From: Aradus depressus
Lineage: Eukaryota; Arthropoda; Insecta; Hemiptera; Aradidae
Length of the DNA: 64,000 bases
Direction: 5' to 3'
Assembly (NCBI GenBank): GCA_963662175.1
Contig: OY759221.1
Span: forward strand, 34,594,045 to 34,658,044
Shown here one piece after another: positions 52,006 to 63,759 of this stretch. Position 1 is the stretch's first letter. Every line of letters starts with the position of its first letter. Both the position numbers and the translations under genes were made by a program. The notes beneath the pieces are model-generated. The model saw only the letters and a list, made by a program, of their open reading frames with translations, ran no database searches and was not told where the DNA came from.

Positions 52006-54129
52006 CAGTTAGTTCATCACTTATGCTATGTATTCTTTGCTTTTTAATAACTAGCAAGTACAAACGTTTTGGGAAGCACTCGCATCATGAGTATCTATAA
52101 TTTATCTGTTCTTTATGTTAACATTGTTTTTGCCAAACAAAATCTTCTTTGTTTCTATATTCAAACATAAGCCATGACTCTATAGAGGAATATAGAGAAC
52201 GACTGTTCTGTTAAAAGAAGTTTTTAAGAAGATAGATACTAATGATGAGAGTACTTCCCGAAAAGTTTGTAGTTGCTAATTGTTTAGAAAGCAAAAAATA
52301 AATTAGAGATGTGATAAATATGTTATTATTTATTTGCGTATTTACAACGACATATCTTGTCATTAGCGAGTGCGATGAGTTGAGAAGTGTCGGATGGGTG
52401 GCTGTACTTCTAAGGTACGTGACCGAGAGTCCAGGCTAGTCCTGGAGCAGGTACTTCTATCACGCTCGCTTAAGGCGTCGTGATGGATTCATGGATAATT
52501 GCTGAATAAGTGGATTAGCGTGAAGACGGAGTTAGTATATAATTCGATAGTGTATCCTGATAACAGAGGCTACAAATGGGATGTTAAGGTCATTATGGAA
52601 TCGGAAATTTGAAATGTAAAATGGCGCATTGGCAAAGTGACTGAAGGTGCTGTGCGCCATATCTCGATATCAGATTTTTATTATGTCGTGTAGTAATGAA
52701 AAAAAAAATATTGTATAATTTTCAGAAATAATCATTCAACAAAAACCAAAATAATTTTAGTTGAATGTTTAGTTGACAAATTTAAGTCAAATAACTCCGG
52801 AGATACGAGGGGTGGACAAACTTATTATAGCTTTGAAAGCTAATATCAAATGGATGCATTCAAATTAAAAAAGAAAAATTAATTGTTTAAGCTGTGATTT
52901 AGGAGGCCTATTCATACTCCCTTTGATGGGGGGCGGAAATTACTTTACAATTATTATATTTTAGCATTTTTACTTTGTGACTGTGTTTGCATTCAGAAGA
53001 TACATCTGTCTACGAAAATTCAATACCATTGGTTACAGACGCTAGGCGGCTCTGATGAAGAGACAGAGCGAAATCAATCTTGTAGCTACTACGGAAACAA
53101 ACAAAAAAAATTGATAATTTCGATAGAGATCAAGAAATATTGTGCAATTTCCTCTGCGAAAGTTTTAATTAATTTATATTTTTGCGTATTCTAATATTTT
53201 TACATAACGTCATTTCCGAACATGTTTACATGATCAAATATTTTTACATAATGTACATACATTTCAACTCTCTAAATCTACTTTCCCCCTGTTTCCTGCC
53301 CTTTTTTCCCTATAGTAATTACAGGTTTTTAAAATTAATACCTTTACGAAAGAGATAGAATCCACATTTCTTTGACTGTTTTCTTTAAATTTTATTGCAT
53401 AAAGTAATCGAAAATATTAAAACAGATTGTGGAGGGGGGGATTTGTTAGGAGGCTCTCGTTGAATTTTGATTGGGCACAATGGAACTATCAAATATATTC
53501 TTAAATATCAAAACAACATATTTTCCAATTATAACAACAAATAAATGAATATTTTGATTAGTATTTAATTAAAAAAAAAAAAAAATCACATAAAGTAATA
53601 GCTCGGTGTCCAGTGTTCCCAACGTGACAATTCTTAGAAAAATATTTATTTTCTTCATTTTCCACAAATATGTAACCTATGAACCTAAATCATTTTTAAA
53701 AAGTGATATATTGATTATCACCCTATATTTATAATGTTCTTTGGGCACACCGAATAACTTAATATATCATCACAGGATCTTATGATAAGCCTAACTTGGA
53801 TTTAGGCCGGTGAGATTGAGAAGGTTATGGAGGATCGTTTCCAAGGTAATTTTGTTTTCTGTCCTTTATAATGTAAGATTTTAACTGCCATAATATAAAA
53901 AAAAAAAGATGTTAAAAGCCTTATTGTGAGTTATTAGCATAACGTGTAAGGTTATTATGAACCGTAAAGTCATTGAAAATGATCCATTAGATTCCAGGTT
54001 AGGAATAACGGTATATTTTAACAACCTATTCATGAATTTAGTATTTAGTTGGTCACTTTCATTGTGTCTGAAAGGTGAATGATTTACGTAATTGATGCAA
54101 ATCAACATCTCAAATTTATTATTACTTCC
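52006..54129. other. Longest stretch without a recognised repeat or gene
   Basis: About 2.1 kb of AT-rich sequence with an A run (53571-53585). 53063-53095 contains CTGATGA and GAAAT 13 bases apart, but without a helix II stem. The reverse frame at 53881-54270 has no domain and runs into repeat R. Confidence 0.5.
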
Positions 54130-54690
54130 TATGTAAGGGAGGTTATGTAACTGGTCAAAATTCCATGTATAGTTTTCAACAGATATTTCATGTTTTCCGC
54201 TCCAAAAAGTGGTTGGTGAATCACCTCTACTTCCCCAACACGATTTATTAATTATATTTTCGCTCTTCATTCAAAGCCAATTGAGCGTTTGGACTTAACT
54301 TAATATAGTAGACTTATATAGTAGCTTCTGAATCTTCATGCTAAATTTTCTATCGATACATTCATTGGAATCTATGTCGAGCGACCCTTCTCTGGTCTCC
54401 CTCCCTATCCTTCGTCCGGTTTCCTCCCGTGCCGTCCTTATGGGGTTTTAAATTTAAATATAAAATTTCATGTCGATACATTCATTACATCGCGAATTAT
54501 TGGGATTTAAAAGTTGAGCTCTTCCTCTGATTCCCCTCTCCTTTGGCCGATTTAGCTGAAAATCAATAGGTGTCATCCTTAGAGGGTTCTGGATACAAAT
54601 ATATAAAATTTCTTGTCGATACATTAATTTTAACGTGTTTATACACACATGTCCGTTTACATAGCTTCCCCTATACTTCAAACAGCTGGG
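54130..54690. repeat. Repeat R, reverse copy bounded by opposed starts
   Basis: Left end 'tacttcctatgtaagggagg', right end the complement of the same start ('catagcttcccctatacttc'). Between them, reverse R with several 'gtcgatacattcatta' modules (54351, 54472 and 54617). The opposed ends make it look like an element with terminal inverted words. Confidence 0.65.
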
Positions 54691-55569
54691 GAAGTAATAC
54701 GACACCAATAATTAACATATGTACATATATATGTATACATACATAGCCTAAGGGGTTAGTTCCGCCAGTAAATATATTACTGTTGTCATACCTTTCGGTG
54801 GAAGCCGTCGTCATTGGCTGCTAGTCGAGTACTGTGGACGAGCGCTTTCGATGTGCAGACATCACCTTCAAGCCATTAACAGTGGCTAAAAAAAAAAATA
54901 TATATATATATATATGTATATAATAGATAAGTACAAGGAAACACAATTACCTTGACTTATTTTTCCTTCAGAGGGGATTGTAATTTACAATCCGTAAAAA
55001 ACCCAAGTTTGTGAAATTTTGAAGACATAGTCTTCTTGAGACTTACGAAACTGTTGTTTATAAGGTTGTTAACTCTCAGACAAGAACTGAGCTAATTTAT
55101 GCATTTTCTGCTTGAAAAGGTTACACGGGATACTTTCAAAAATAGACATTAGCCTATTTTTTGTTTGCAGAAATAAAAATGCTAAAGTGATGATTATAAG
55201 ATCACACATGCCAATTGCGGTGGATCTCTGGGGGAGGGGGATAAGCTAAATGATAATAACATTTATTTCCCTTTTATATGCGAAACATGATCTTTATATT
55301 TATATGTCGATTTAATATAATTTTTATTATTATCTTTAATTTTTTATTTACATACTCTTTTCTTTACTGATATTTGTTAATTTTTATGTCTGATTTATAT
55401 GAATTATTTTAATTATATTTTTTTCGTTCTTCTTTATATTTCCCTTTTAATGACCTGAGGAAGGGAGGGTCCGTAAAGATTTATCTATAGAAAGTTAAAT
55501 ACAAAATATTTATAATAAAAACATTAAATAATACCTATTGTATTAGGAATTTGACATTCATGTTTTATG
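54691..55569. other. No gene; decayed hairpin motif
   Basis: 54800-54895 reversed holds 'cttgaaggtgatgtctgcac', 'atcgaaagcgctcgtcc', a Penelope-type hairpin with the self-complementary word AGCGCT but a broken core. An AT repeat lies at 54896-54925. Confidence 0.4.
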
Positions 55570-56025
55570 ATGTATCCAACTACCCAGATATTATCAGGTC
55601 ACGGAGACTTTAACTCCAAACTCTTCTTCTTTAGGAGGAAGAACAACCCAAACTGTTCATGTGGAGGCATCTAGACTGCAGAACATGTAGTATTTCATTG
55701 CCCCCATTGACCAGTCCAGATTCGCAGGACCGGATCATACCTGGGACTGGATCTGCGGGAGTTGGTGACGGAGACTGGCTACCCAGTGTACAGCCGGTTT
55801 GTCCGCTCCTGGCGGGAGGAAAAAAAAGCGGTGTGACAGGCTGGGGCGACCACCGATCGCCACACGTTGGTCGACCGGTGGTCGCCCCCGGCCCACCATA
55901 ACCTCACTTAAGCACTAATCAGATCCCGAGCTTGCACTAAAGCAAGATGCACCCGAAACAATAAAGAGCAATATTAAAGGTATCGAACTACCAGGTTATA
56001 GTTTAACGGAAATAAATAATATTAT
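55570..56025 (+). mobile_element. LINE-A 3' end
   Basis: The + strand encodes 'LSGHGDFNSKLFFFRRKNNP', then 'NCSCGG', a stop, and 'TAEHVVFHCPH', the pre-knuckle and knuckle of an I/Jockey/R1-type ORF2. The 3' end 'gttatagtttaacggaaata' plus (ATT) is the same as in repeat T and the 23066 SINE. In-frame stops show decay. Confidence 0.7.
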
Positions 56026-56604
56026 TCTAAATGTAATAAATAGATACTGTGGTTTTCACATTGTCGCTAGGAGACAGATATACTATGAATTTCAACTTGC
56101 TGTACCTCAACTTGTAGCATTTTGGAAAATTATGATGATTAAAACAGTGATATTTTTGAAACGGATGAATAATGTAGAGAAGAAGTGAACGTTACAACAT
56201 CGGTTTATTCTCATCGTAAGGTTCTAGAAAGGAGAATTAGGAGTGTGAACGATGCCCTCTGACCTTATGAAGCTTGGCGGTTTGGCATCAACGTACCGCA
56301 ATAAAATTCAACTATATAAATTATAGATAATTTAGCGGTGAGCTCCAAGGCTCTTGGAAAGTCATATAGAGTCATCTTCACTTTAGTCACGAGTATGAAC
56401 ATAATATCGTAAACCTTAACATTAACACAATGAAATTATGTGTTTGTGACCGTAAGAGGGATGATGAAAGGAAGTGGTTTAAGCGTGAAGTCATTTTGTA
56501 TGTCTTCCCTTATTTAACCCATATGTCTTTTTATGATTAGTTTCCTTATTTCGAATATTGTCCAATAAGATCGTCCCGAAATATCGTCGTGAAAAATAAG
56601 AATG
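56026..56604. other. No gene recognised
   Basis: 56565-56600 has 'agatcgtcccgaaatatcgt', half of a decayed hammerhead-like terminus. Nothing else. Confidence 0.45.
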
Positions 56605-56830
56605 GTCATATTGCCTACTACCAGAGCTCTCTTTCGTCACTCTGGTGGACATGAGCCCGACTCTACTATGGGAATCGTAAATTTTGCCTACCCTAAATTT
56701 TTATTCACCTAGGTCAGTTACTCGTTAAAGACATCATACAGACTCCGGACCATCGCTTAACGTTCCATCGAACCCGCGATCTTGACCTCAATAAGCAAGA
56801 ACGCATACCACTGAGCTACCGGCGCCCTCA
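56605..56830 (-). repeat. SINE1 copy
   Basis: Reverse with a full head ('gagctaccggcgccctc'). The central block is deleted. Confidence 0.82.
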
Positions 56831-56869
56831 TATCTACTGTATTGATTATTATTATCTTTATTCCCTTTC

Positions 56870-57135
56870 TTATACGCTTTCTAAGGCAACAAAGCTGAAA
56901 CTTTACACCTTGATTCGTGCAGTATTAACTTATGGTTCTGAAGCATGGGAAATAACAAATACCGACGAACAAGCACTCCTGATCTACAAAAGGAAGATCT
57001 TGAGTTGTATCTACAGAGAACTCTGTGGGGGATAGGACTGGAGAAGAAGGACGAATTAGGAGCTATATGAGGGAGGCTGAAGGACGGAGGTGCGCATGAT
57101 GCGAGGATCCTACCTATGAAACCACGGCTGAGATG
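56870..57135 (+). mobile_element. LINE reverse transcriptase C-terminal relic (RTE-like)
   Basis: The + frame has 'KLKLYTLIRAVLTYGSEAWE', then 'ITNTDEQALLIYKRKILSCI', 'YREL'. The order 'L-I-R-x-V-L-x-Y-G-S-E-x-W' then 'K-I-L-x-x-I-Y' is the thumb region that follows the catalytic domain in RTE-type LINEs. Stops follow. The reverse frame 56881-57192 is a shadow. Confidence 0.7.
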
Positions 57136-57786
57136 TACTGATCGAACACCTTCTGGTGAACTGGCGACCGGTGGCGCACGTATATCTCTCAATGTATTTC
57201 AAGTCGTCGACTTAATTCAAATTATCGTTAAACGTTTCTGGTGACACCCTCAAATGGACTAGAAAGTCACAAAATCATCAAGAATTTCTTAATTTTATAA
57301 TCAATTTGATGATTAAGTTAGTATCTATATTTACTAATTTCTGCTTTCGTTCTATAGAAAACTATATCTTCATATGCTGCTGTCTTCCATCTTAGATTTG
57401 GTTTTGGGTTGTATGAGATTTTCTAATGTTCTAATTTTTATGCATATATCTCTCAAAATATAAATTACTACAAATAATATAATTTGTATTCAAATAGAAA
57501 GATTTCGACATATTTCATCGAAGTTCCCTGGGATTTGGAAATAGACGTTGATGGTTCGGTGATCTGTTCTGAACCATTGAGTATTGCAGTCACTGCTATT
57601 AATTTCTTACAAAACGCACATCTGTTTTGATGCTCTGTGTCTGTTCGCAAAGGTATTATTTCTGCATTGTTTCACAGATTCATCAATGTATTATGACATT
57701 TACAATAATTTCAATTAGATTTATTATGTCTAGAAAAAGTTTGTCTACTATGTTCTCATGTTTCATTGATGCTCACTTTATTGCAG
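57136..57786 (+). other. Upstream intron sequence of the ZP gene
   Basis: No repeat is recognised after about 57180. The sequence just before the exon ends in the acceptor 'tttattgcag'. Earlier exons (signal peptide, start) are not identifiable in the window. Confidence 0.5.
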
Positions 57787-57998
57787 GTGTTCCAGAGCCA
57801 CCTCCGGAGGTGCGTGTGAACTGCAAGAGTGAGGTGATGTCCATCACGGTCCGGACAGAGACGGGGGTGTTCGACGGTATGATCTACCCGAGGGGTCTGG
57901 GCCGTAACTCTTCCTGCATGTCCATCTATAGCAGGAGCGTTGGACCGCTCACCTACGACCTCCCACTGTCTGCCTGCAACACCATGAGCTCCAATATG
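57787..57998 (+). CDS. ZP-domain protein, ZP-N exon 1 (partial gene)
   Basis: Internal exon of 212 bp between an acceptor 'attgcag' and a donor 'atg|gtaaga'. It starts in phase 1 (the last two bases of a codon come first) and ends on a complete codon. The peptide runs 'VPEPPPEVRVNCKSEVMSI', 'TVRTETGVFDGMIYPRGL', 'GRNSSCMSIYSRSVGPLTY', 'DLPLSACNTMSSNM'. Three cysteines (NCK, SSC, SAC) and the 'G-x-I-Y-P-x-G' word match the start of the ZP-N subdomain of arthropod ZP proteins (cuticle and apical matrix proteins of the dusky/piopio kind). These are secreted or membrane-anchored and polymerise in the apical extracellular matrix. I cannot name the orthologue. The codons are more GC-rich than the flanks, as expected of a conserved exon. 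An N-glycosylation motif (NSS) is present. Confidence 0.9.
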
Positions 57999-58439
57999 GT
58001 AAGAAGGCACAATGTTGTATATATTTTAGATGCTGGATCGAACTGACAATGCGGGGAGACTGACCAAAATAAAGAGGTGAAGTATTGCTAGGCTTGAGGA
58101 GGTTAAAACTGGTTAAATAGCCAGGAGTTCAGGGAGTTACGAGAACCCTCTCCTTACATCAATTGACTTAGGATGAGAGGAGGGCTCTTCCCCTCACTCG
58201 CAAACTGCTACCAGAGATAAAAGCAGAGGGAAAAATGATTAGCGGATTGGGGAAAGGACAGTCAGGGAGGACAAACAAATAATAATATATAAATAAATAA
58301 ACCAAGAGAAATAAAATACATTAGTATATAAGTCATAAAAATTTTTTAAAAATAATAATTAAGACCTTAAAGGACGATATCTGTGCAGGAACTCTGCCAA
58401 GAAAATAAAAATGATCAAATAGTGTTTTTTTAATATGAA

Positions 58440-58770
58440 ACACAAATGATTTTTTTTAATGTCTTCAAGTGGGGAAGGGGAATAAGGAAAATTAATTATT
58501 TTATTTAAGTTATATTTTTCCAAAAGTTAGGAGCAATAGTTTTCGAAACTCGTTTTTCTTCCTGGTATTGTAATCATGACTGATATATAAAATATAATAA
58601 AAATATTTTTATTTTCCCTCATAACCAATAATGTTTCAGAGAGAAACAGCGCAGGCAAAGGCATAATTTTAAGTTTTTTAAATATATTTTTCTGAAGCTG
58701 TTCTTTGATTTTGGTTTATTTGTTTATAATTTGTATTTATCTTAGTGTTTTCTTTGGAAGTCTAAAAATG
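58440..58770 (-). mobile_element. LINE-B relic in the ZP intron
   Basis: Reverse strand, recognisable by the complement of 'atgactgatatataaaat', 'tcttcctggtattgtaatca' and 'tgtcttcaagtggggaagg', which line up with 31484-31800. Upstream, 'accttaaaggacgatatc', 'aactctgccaagaaaataaa' also occurs before the copy at 60575. It is decayed. Confidence 0.6.
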
Positions 58771-59459
58771 TTATTACTCGAGATACACGCTTTCTAATGT
58801 ATTAAACCATTGTTGATTATAAAAAGGAAGTAGGCGTAATATATATCCGACTTACTTAGACTATAGTTGATCCAGCCATAGTAGACATATTTTTTATTGA
58901 CTCTCAAAAGGCGCTTTTGTTTTCTTCTTCCTCCCCCTCCAGATATATAGAATACTCTCCACTCTAACGTATCCAAAATGTCCAAATTAAATAAACCTCT
59001 CCAACCGATATAAGAATATTCTCTAATCTGTCTGGACTAAGTAAGAAGAGCTCTAAAGAGGAAGATACATTTTGACCATTCGACATCTCCTGCCCTATAA
59101 TCTCATTCCAATCTTCACCTCTTCATGACGCATTTTTCTTATATTTTTAGTATAGACTCTTATCTATCCGGATATGTCTCTGTTGTCTTGATTTCTAAAC
59201 GTGATGTTTTCATGGGTTCGCTCACGCTTCATCCTTCATTTTCTATTTTATTATTTTGCTCGTTATTTCTGATTGATATAATTTTTCAGATAAATTTGAA
59301 GTTTTATGACTAACTGCTTTGGTGGGTTCTTACAAAAGAGTTAGTATTGTGTGTAGAAGTATCACCAGGAAATGTTCACTGACCTTGCTCCGAACAACGG
59401 TACAAGGCCTCCACACCTTCAAATACTGTTTTAGCTGTCTTGTATCTTAATTAATAATT

Positions 59460-59725
59460 ATTTTAAAAAAAGTTGTCGGTGAATCACCGGCTGTGTACTT
59501 CCCCAGAACGAATTAATCAATTAAATTTTCGCTCTCCCTCCAAAGCCAGGCGACCGTTTGCGCTAATATTCAACAGTTGACTGACATAGGGACTCTTAAA
59601 TCCTCATACTGAATTTCATGGGATTAATTCATTACATCGGCAGTTATTGGGGTTTTTGAGTTAAGCCTCTCCCCTACTCCTCTCCTATTTGGCTGAAAAT
59701 CGATAGGTGTGTCTTCAAGAACAGC
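59460..59725 (-). repeat. Repeat R reverse copy
   Basis: 'gttgtcggtgaatcaccggc', 'tgtacttccccagaacgaat', 'cgctctccctccaaagccag', then 'attcattacatcggcagtta'. Confidence 0.65.
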
Positions 59726-60574
59726 ATCGGTGATATTAGCCTAGAAGAGGCGGTTTTATGAGTTGTGTTGAAAGTGTGGTTAACCATTCACTCTTCTGGT
59801 TAATGTCTATAGCAATTAAATTAAAACCTACAACTTTGGAGCGCAATATCCATTTTAAATGAAATTATGTCTGCAAAAACTGTATATACATCTTCATTTA
59901 AATTAATATGTGGATCATTTAAGTCATACACGTTACCTTAAACTACAAATAACTTAAGATGGTTCCTTATATGTGCAAACAATGCCGAACCTAGTCATAA
60001 ATAAGTAATCAAGAAGCCAAGTGGTAAGTCTCTTCTGTTCGATTTTGAGTTATACACACTTGCGTTATCTACTGGCATGTGACTTGAACTACTTTACCGT
60101 AGTATGTTCTACTTCCCCAGTTATAAATTATGTGCATCAAACGATATTTAATCTTAGAACATAAACAAATGGAGATTAAAAAAAAAAAAAAAACTAATAT
60201 TAATACAATAGCTACATTTTTTTAAATTATAAATATTTTATATTTATATTCTGATTTTCTTTATATATTTTATATTCTTTAAGATAAATCTTCTATCGAT
60301 ATTTCGGGGCAATTACGCCCTTCTTCTATTCACAAATATATAGAAAAAAAAAATGTATATATATAAATTAATTAATTGACAAATAACATTAAATGTACTG
60401 CGATAGAACTTACAGGATATTGATGGAGGTCCTCTACCAAGAAAATAAAGATGATACCGAAGTATGAATTAAACCTTTTATAATTGAAACAAGACTTTTA
60501 TATGATATATATTTTTTTATGAAAAATGAGAAAATGAATTCCGTTCCAGAGTTGAGAGTGTTCTTTAAGATAAA
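59726..60574. other. No gene; decayed Penelope-like end
   Basis: 60285-60340 reversed reads 'agaagggcgtaattgccccg', 'aaatatcgatagaag', a hairpin plus GAAA with a lost CTGA. An A run lies at 60179-60193. Confidence 0.4.
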
Positions 60575-60990
60575 CATTTTTAATTTAATTTAAACAATCT
60601 TGTTTTCAAGAAGTAGGAAGAGCATTAAAGAAGTTTATTGATAGATAAATTAAAGAAAAGAGAGGAACAATATTTAATTACTTGGAATTTCTATTTCTTC
60701 CTGGGATCATAATGACTGATATTGTTGAGAGGGAAAATATTTATATTTTTTATATTGCCTGTATAAGTTTACTTCTCTAGCTAAGCGAAGTATATATTGT
60801 AATTCAACTGTTGAATATTAGCGCAAACGCAGTCGACTGATTATGGACGGGGAGCGAAAAGTCAGTTGATTAATTGATATTGCCCGTGATTCACCGATGA
60901 CTTTTTTTAAATATTTCTCTGCAGCTTGTTCTTTAAATAATATTTTTTATTATTTTTAGTGTTTTCTTATGAAATATGAAAATATTCATA
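60575..60990 (-). mobile_element. LINE-B relic with an R insertion
   Basis: Same LINE-B blocks in reverse ('tcttcctgggatcataatga', 'gagagggaaaatatttatat'). A repeat R derivative occupies 60772-60912. The LINE continues with 'aatatttctctgcagcttgt' after it. Confidence 0.65.
60772..60912 (+). repeat. Repeat R short derivative inside LINE-B
   Basis: Starts 'tacttctctagctaagcgaa', 'gtatatattg', then the R end ('gagcgaaaagtcagttgatt', 'gtgattcaccgatgac'). Because it interrupts a LINE that is continuous elsewhere, R behaves as a mobile element and its ends are roughly defined here. Confidence 0.65.
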
Positions 60991-61679
60991 CTATCTAAAT
61001 TATGAAAAAATGACTTGCTGCCCTTGACTTCTCCGTCATTTATATAATTGAGTATGTTTAAAGAGTATTTTAAAACTATATTTTTGCAAGATGGTGACTC
61101 TAACAACTAGTTATCCTTCTTATGAAGATGTTCCTGGCTGCTCGGTCAGATCCTATATTTATCTGTCTGATGTCAGACTGAGGTCACCCAGTGCCTCTTC
61201 AAGGCTCTCTTGCTCTTCACTATGACACAACCAATCACAGCCTGCTTATTATTTACTCACTAATAATTATATACTCGGAAGGAATGAGTATCTCCTCTCT
61301 CTTTTAGTCGTAAATATTTATATTTGTACGTTCTTATCGTTGCATAATCACAAGATGGTCAATTTTTCTATGGAATATTACAATTATTCAGATAAGAAGA
61401 CAGCTGACTTCAAGTTTTCTGCCAAGAAGCCACGAAATGTTCTTTGATCCTTAGTAACTTTTTCCTCGGTTCTTATCAATACTTTCTAATTTGTGCAATA
61501 ATAAAATAGCTAAGCCATGAGGAGTCACCAGTACCTCTGAGGCCCATTCAAGTCTATTTCTTCACATTGTTCATATCGGTGCATCTACTGATTGTTGCCA
61601 ATGCAACAGGCATAGATACAAGAAAATTGGTGGAAAACGTGAAACTCCTGCGGTCGTTAGGGGACAATAAGCGAAACTC
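60991..61679. other. No gene recognised
   Basis: Intron sequence without recognised features. Confidence 0.5.
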
Positions 61680-61980
61680 CTGACTATTCATGCCCGGGCT
61701 TTAATTACGAGTTCATATCGCCTACTAAAAGAGAGGTCTTTCGTCACTCTGTTGGACATGAGCCCGAATCTACCGTGGGAGTCCGAAATATTGCCTATCT
61801 AGGTTTATTCACCTAGGGCAGGGGTCTAATGAGTACCTGATATCGCACAGGCTCGGATGATCGCGTAATGCCCCATTCGAAGGACGGCGTGCTCATTGTT
61901 TTACCTTCTAGATAAAAAACCTAAGGGTCTCGGCCGAGTTTCGAACCTGCGATCTTGATTGAGCTTAGTAAGCAAGCGCG
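61680..61980 (-). repeat. SINE1 copy, older
   Basis: Reverse. It is diverged from the adjacent full-length copy at many positions and the head is truncated in an A run. Confidence 0.82.
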
Positions 61981-61997
61981 AAAAAAAAAAAATATAT

Positions 61998-62345
61998 AGG
62001 TTAGGTTTAGGTTTTATGACTCATGCCCGGGCTTTAACTACGAGGTCATATCGCCTACTACCAGAGCGCTCTTTCGTCACTCTGGTGGACATGAGCCCGA
62101 CTCTACTGTGGGAGTCCTAAATTTTGCCTACCCTAAATTTTTATTCATCTAGGGTAGGGGTCTTTAACGAGTACCTGACATCGTACAGGCTCGGGACCAT
62201 CGCTTAACGTCCCGTCCGAAGGACGGCGTGCTTAAGTTTATTTTACCTCCCAGATAAAATAAACTAAGGACCTCGGTCGGGCTACGAACCCACGACCTTG
62301 AGCTCAGAAGTCAAGCACGCATACCACTGAGCTACCGGCGCCCTC
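61998..62345 (-). repeat. SINE1 full-length copy
   Basis: Complete and close to consensus. Flanked by an A-rich duplication related to 'aaaaaaaatatata' (left about 61984-61997, right 62346-62359). TTAGG-like tail at the left ('ggttaggtttaggtttta'). In the intron it is antisense to the ZP gene. Confidence 0.9.
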
Positions 62346-62391
62346 AAAAAAAATATATATATAATTATTTTACATTCAGAATCTCCTTATA

Positions 62392-62656
62392 GGGCGCCGG
62401 TATGCGTGCTTGCCTTCTATAAAAATAATTTAATATAAAAACGCCGTCTTTCGGATGGAACGTTAAGCGATGGTCCCTCCTGTAGATGTCAGGTACTAGT
62501 TCAAGACCCTTGCCCTAGGTGAATAACAAATTAGGATAGGCAAAATTTAGGACTCCCACAGTGGAGTCGGGCTCATGTCCACCAAAGTGACAAAAAAGCG
62601 CTCTGGTAGTAGGCGATATGACCTTGTAGTTAAAGCCCGGACATGAGTCATAATAA
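62392..62656 (+). repeat. SINE1 copy, head internally deleted
   Basis: 'agggcgccggtatgcgtgct' lacks the A-box segment, and the B-box region is replaced by 'taaaaataatttaatata'. Body and tail are normal ('ggatggaacgttaagcgatg', 'aaagcccggacatgagtcat'). Confidence 0.82.
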
Positions 62657-62947
62657 CAAACTCTCCTTATACAACCAAAAGTCATATGAATATGATAATA
62701 AACTAACTCAATATGCTCACAAAATTATAATTTTTATAAATATTGTTAAGGAGTATATAATTCAATGAACACAAATCAATTTCTCTTGTATAAAAATGTA
62801 TTTCTGCTGGTATTTTCAACCTTTGAAACTTAGGCAGGTGTGAGCTCTTCTTGGAGCCTTAGAAATAACCAAATTGTCTGAGTGTATACCGTAATTATAC
62901 TTTTATAATATATATTATACATATTGTATTGATATTAATTGTTTCAG

Positions 62948-63087
62948 GAGGATGGCACTGTGGAGTTCTACAACACTATTGTGGTGCAGCCTCACAGGAA
63001 ACTGGTGACCAGCCAGGGTAAAGGGTTCCATGTCCGCTGCAAGTATACAACTCGGGAGAAGGTCATCACCAACGACATCAATGTCAA
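62948..63087 (+). CDS. ZP-domain protein, ZP-N exon 2 (partial gene)
   Basis: Internal exon of 140 bp after the acceptor 'tgtttcag', continuing the frame of the previous exon (phase 0). The peptide runs 'EDGTVEFYNTIVVQPHRKLV', 'TSQGKGFHVRCKYTTREKV', 'ITNDIN'. The 'F-Y-N-T-I-V-V-Q' strand and 'F-x-V-R-C-x-Y' carry the fourth ZP-N cysteine, so the two exons together complete ZP-N. The proposed donor is 'gtcaa|gtaggc' at 63088, giving a phase 2 end. Without splicing, the frame would hit TAG at 63089. A stop there would remove the whole ZP-C half, so splicing is much more likely, although GTAGGC is a weak donor. Confidence 0.85.
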
Positions 63088-63462
63088 GTAGGCCCTTTTT
63101 TTGGATATATATGTATAATATATCATCGATAGGCTTAGTGGTAAAATTGGCCGAGTTTAAATCATGAAAAAACTAAGGAAGCATTACAGATTTATTTGGT
63201 ATTAACCTGAAATATTTTTTCATGTTGACTTACGTTTAGTTGGTACTTCCGTATCGGACCGAAATACAAAGTTTGGTTGAAATATGTTTAACCACTTTCC
63301 TGTGATTATGGAAAGCTATAAATCACTTGTATGATCTTTGTTTTACTGATAAAACCCAAAACGTTTCCAAAAATACTCAATGTACAGACAGCCACCCCAT
63401 AACAATTTTATTTATAAAATTTACGGCATGAGCTAAAAGTGATACGTTAATTTCATTAATTA
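63088..63462 (+). other. Next intron of the ZP gene (start)
   Basis: Begins with GTAGGC. AT-rich, with no further exon visible up to the window end. Confidence 0.6.
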
Positions 63463-63745
63463 GTTGTTATGACTCATGCCCGGGCTTTAACTAGCTACTA
63501 CCACAGCGCTCTTTCATCACTCTTGGACATGAGCCCGACTCTACTGTGAGAGTCCTAAATGTTGCCTACCTAGGTTTATTGACCTAGAATAGGGGTCTTT
63601 AACGAGTACCTGACATCGCACAGGCTCGGGACCATCGCTTAATGTCCCATCCGAAGGACCGCATGCTCAAGGTATTTTTCACATCCCAGATAAAAACCTA
63701 AGGGTTTCAGGTAATCTTGAGCTCAGTATGCTAGCACGCTACCTC
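63463..63745 (-). repeat. SINE1 copy
   Basis: Reverse. Tail of the 'attagttgttatgac' subtype, and part of the 'aggtcatatcgcc' block is deleted. The head is decayed. Confidence 0.82.
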
Positions 63746-63759
63746 GGTCTCAACAGTGT

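Larger units (their letters stand above)
57999..62947 (+). other. Intron of the ZP gene, 4949 bp
   Basis: Starts GTAAGA and ends TTTCAG, phase 0. It contains two LINE-B relics, two R pieces, a decayed Penelope-like end and three SINE1 copies, which account for about a third of its length. The rest is AT-rich without recognised features. No further exon was seen inside it. Confidence 0.85.

Noticed and set aside
53063..53095. CTGATGA ... GAAAT near 53070
   Set aside because: The bases between cannot form a helix II stem and no self-complementary helix III word follows.
57756..58010. Reverse ORF over the ZP exon
   Set aside because: Antisense shadow of the conserved exon.
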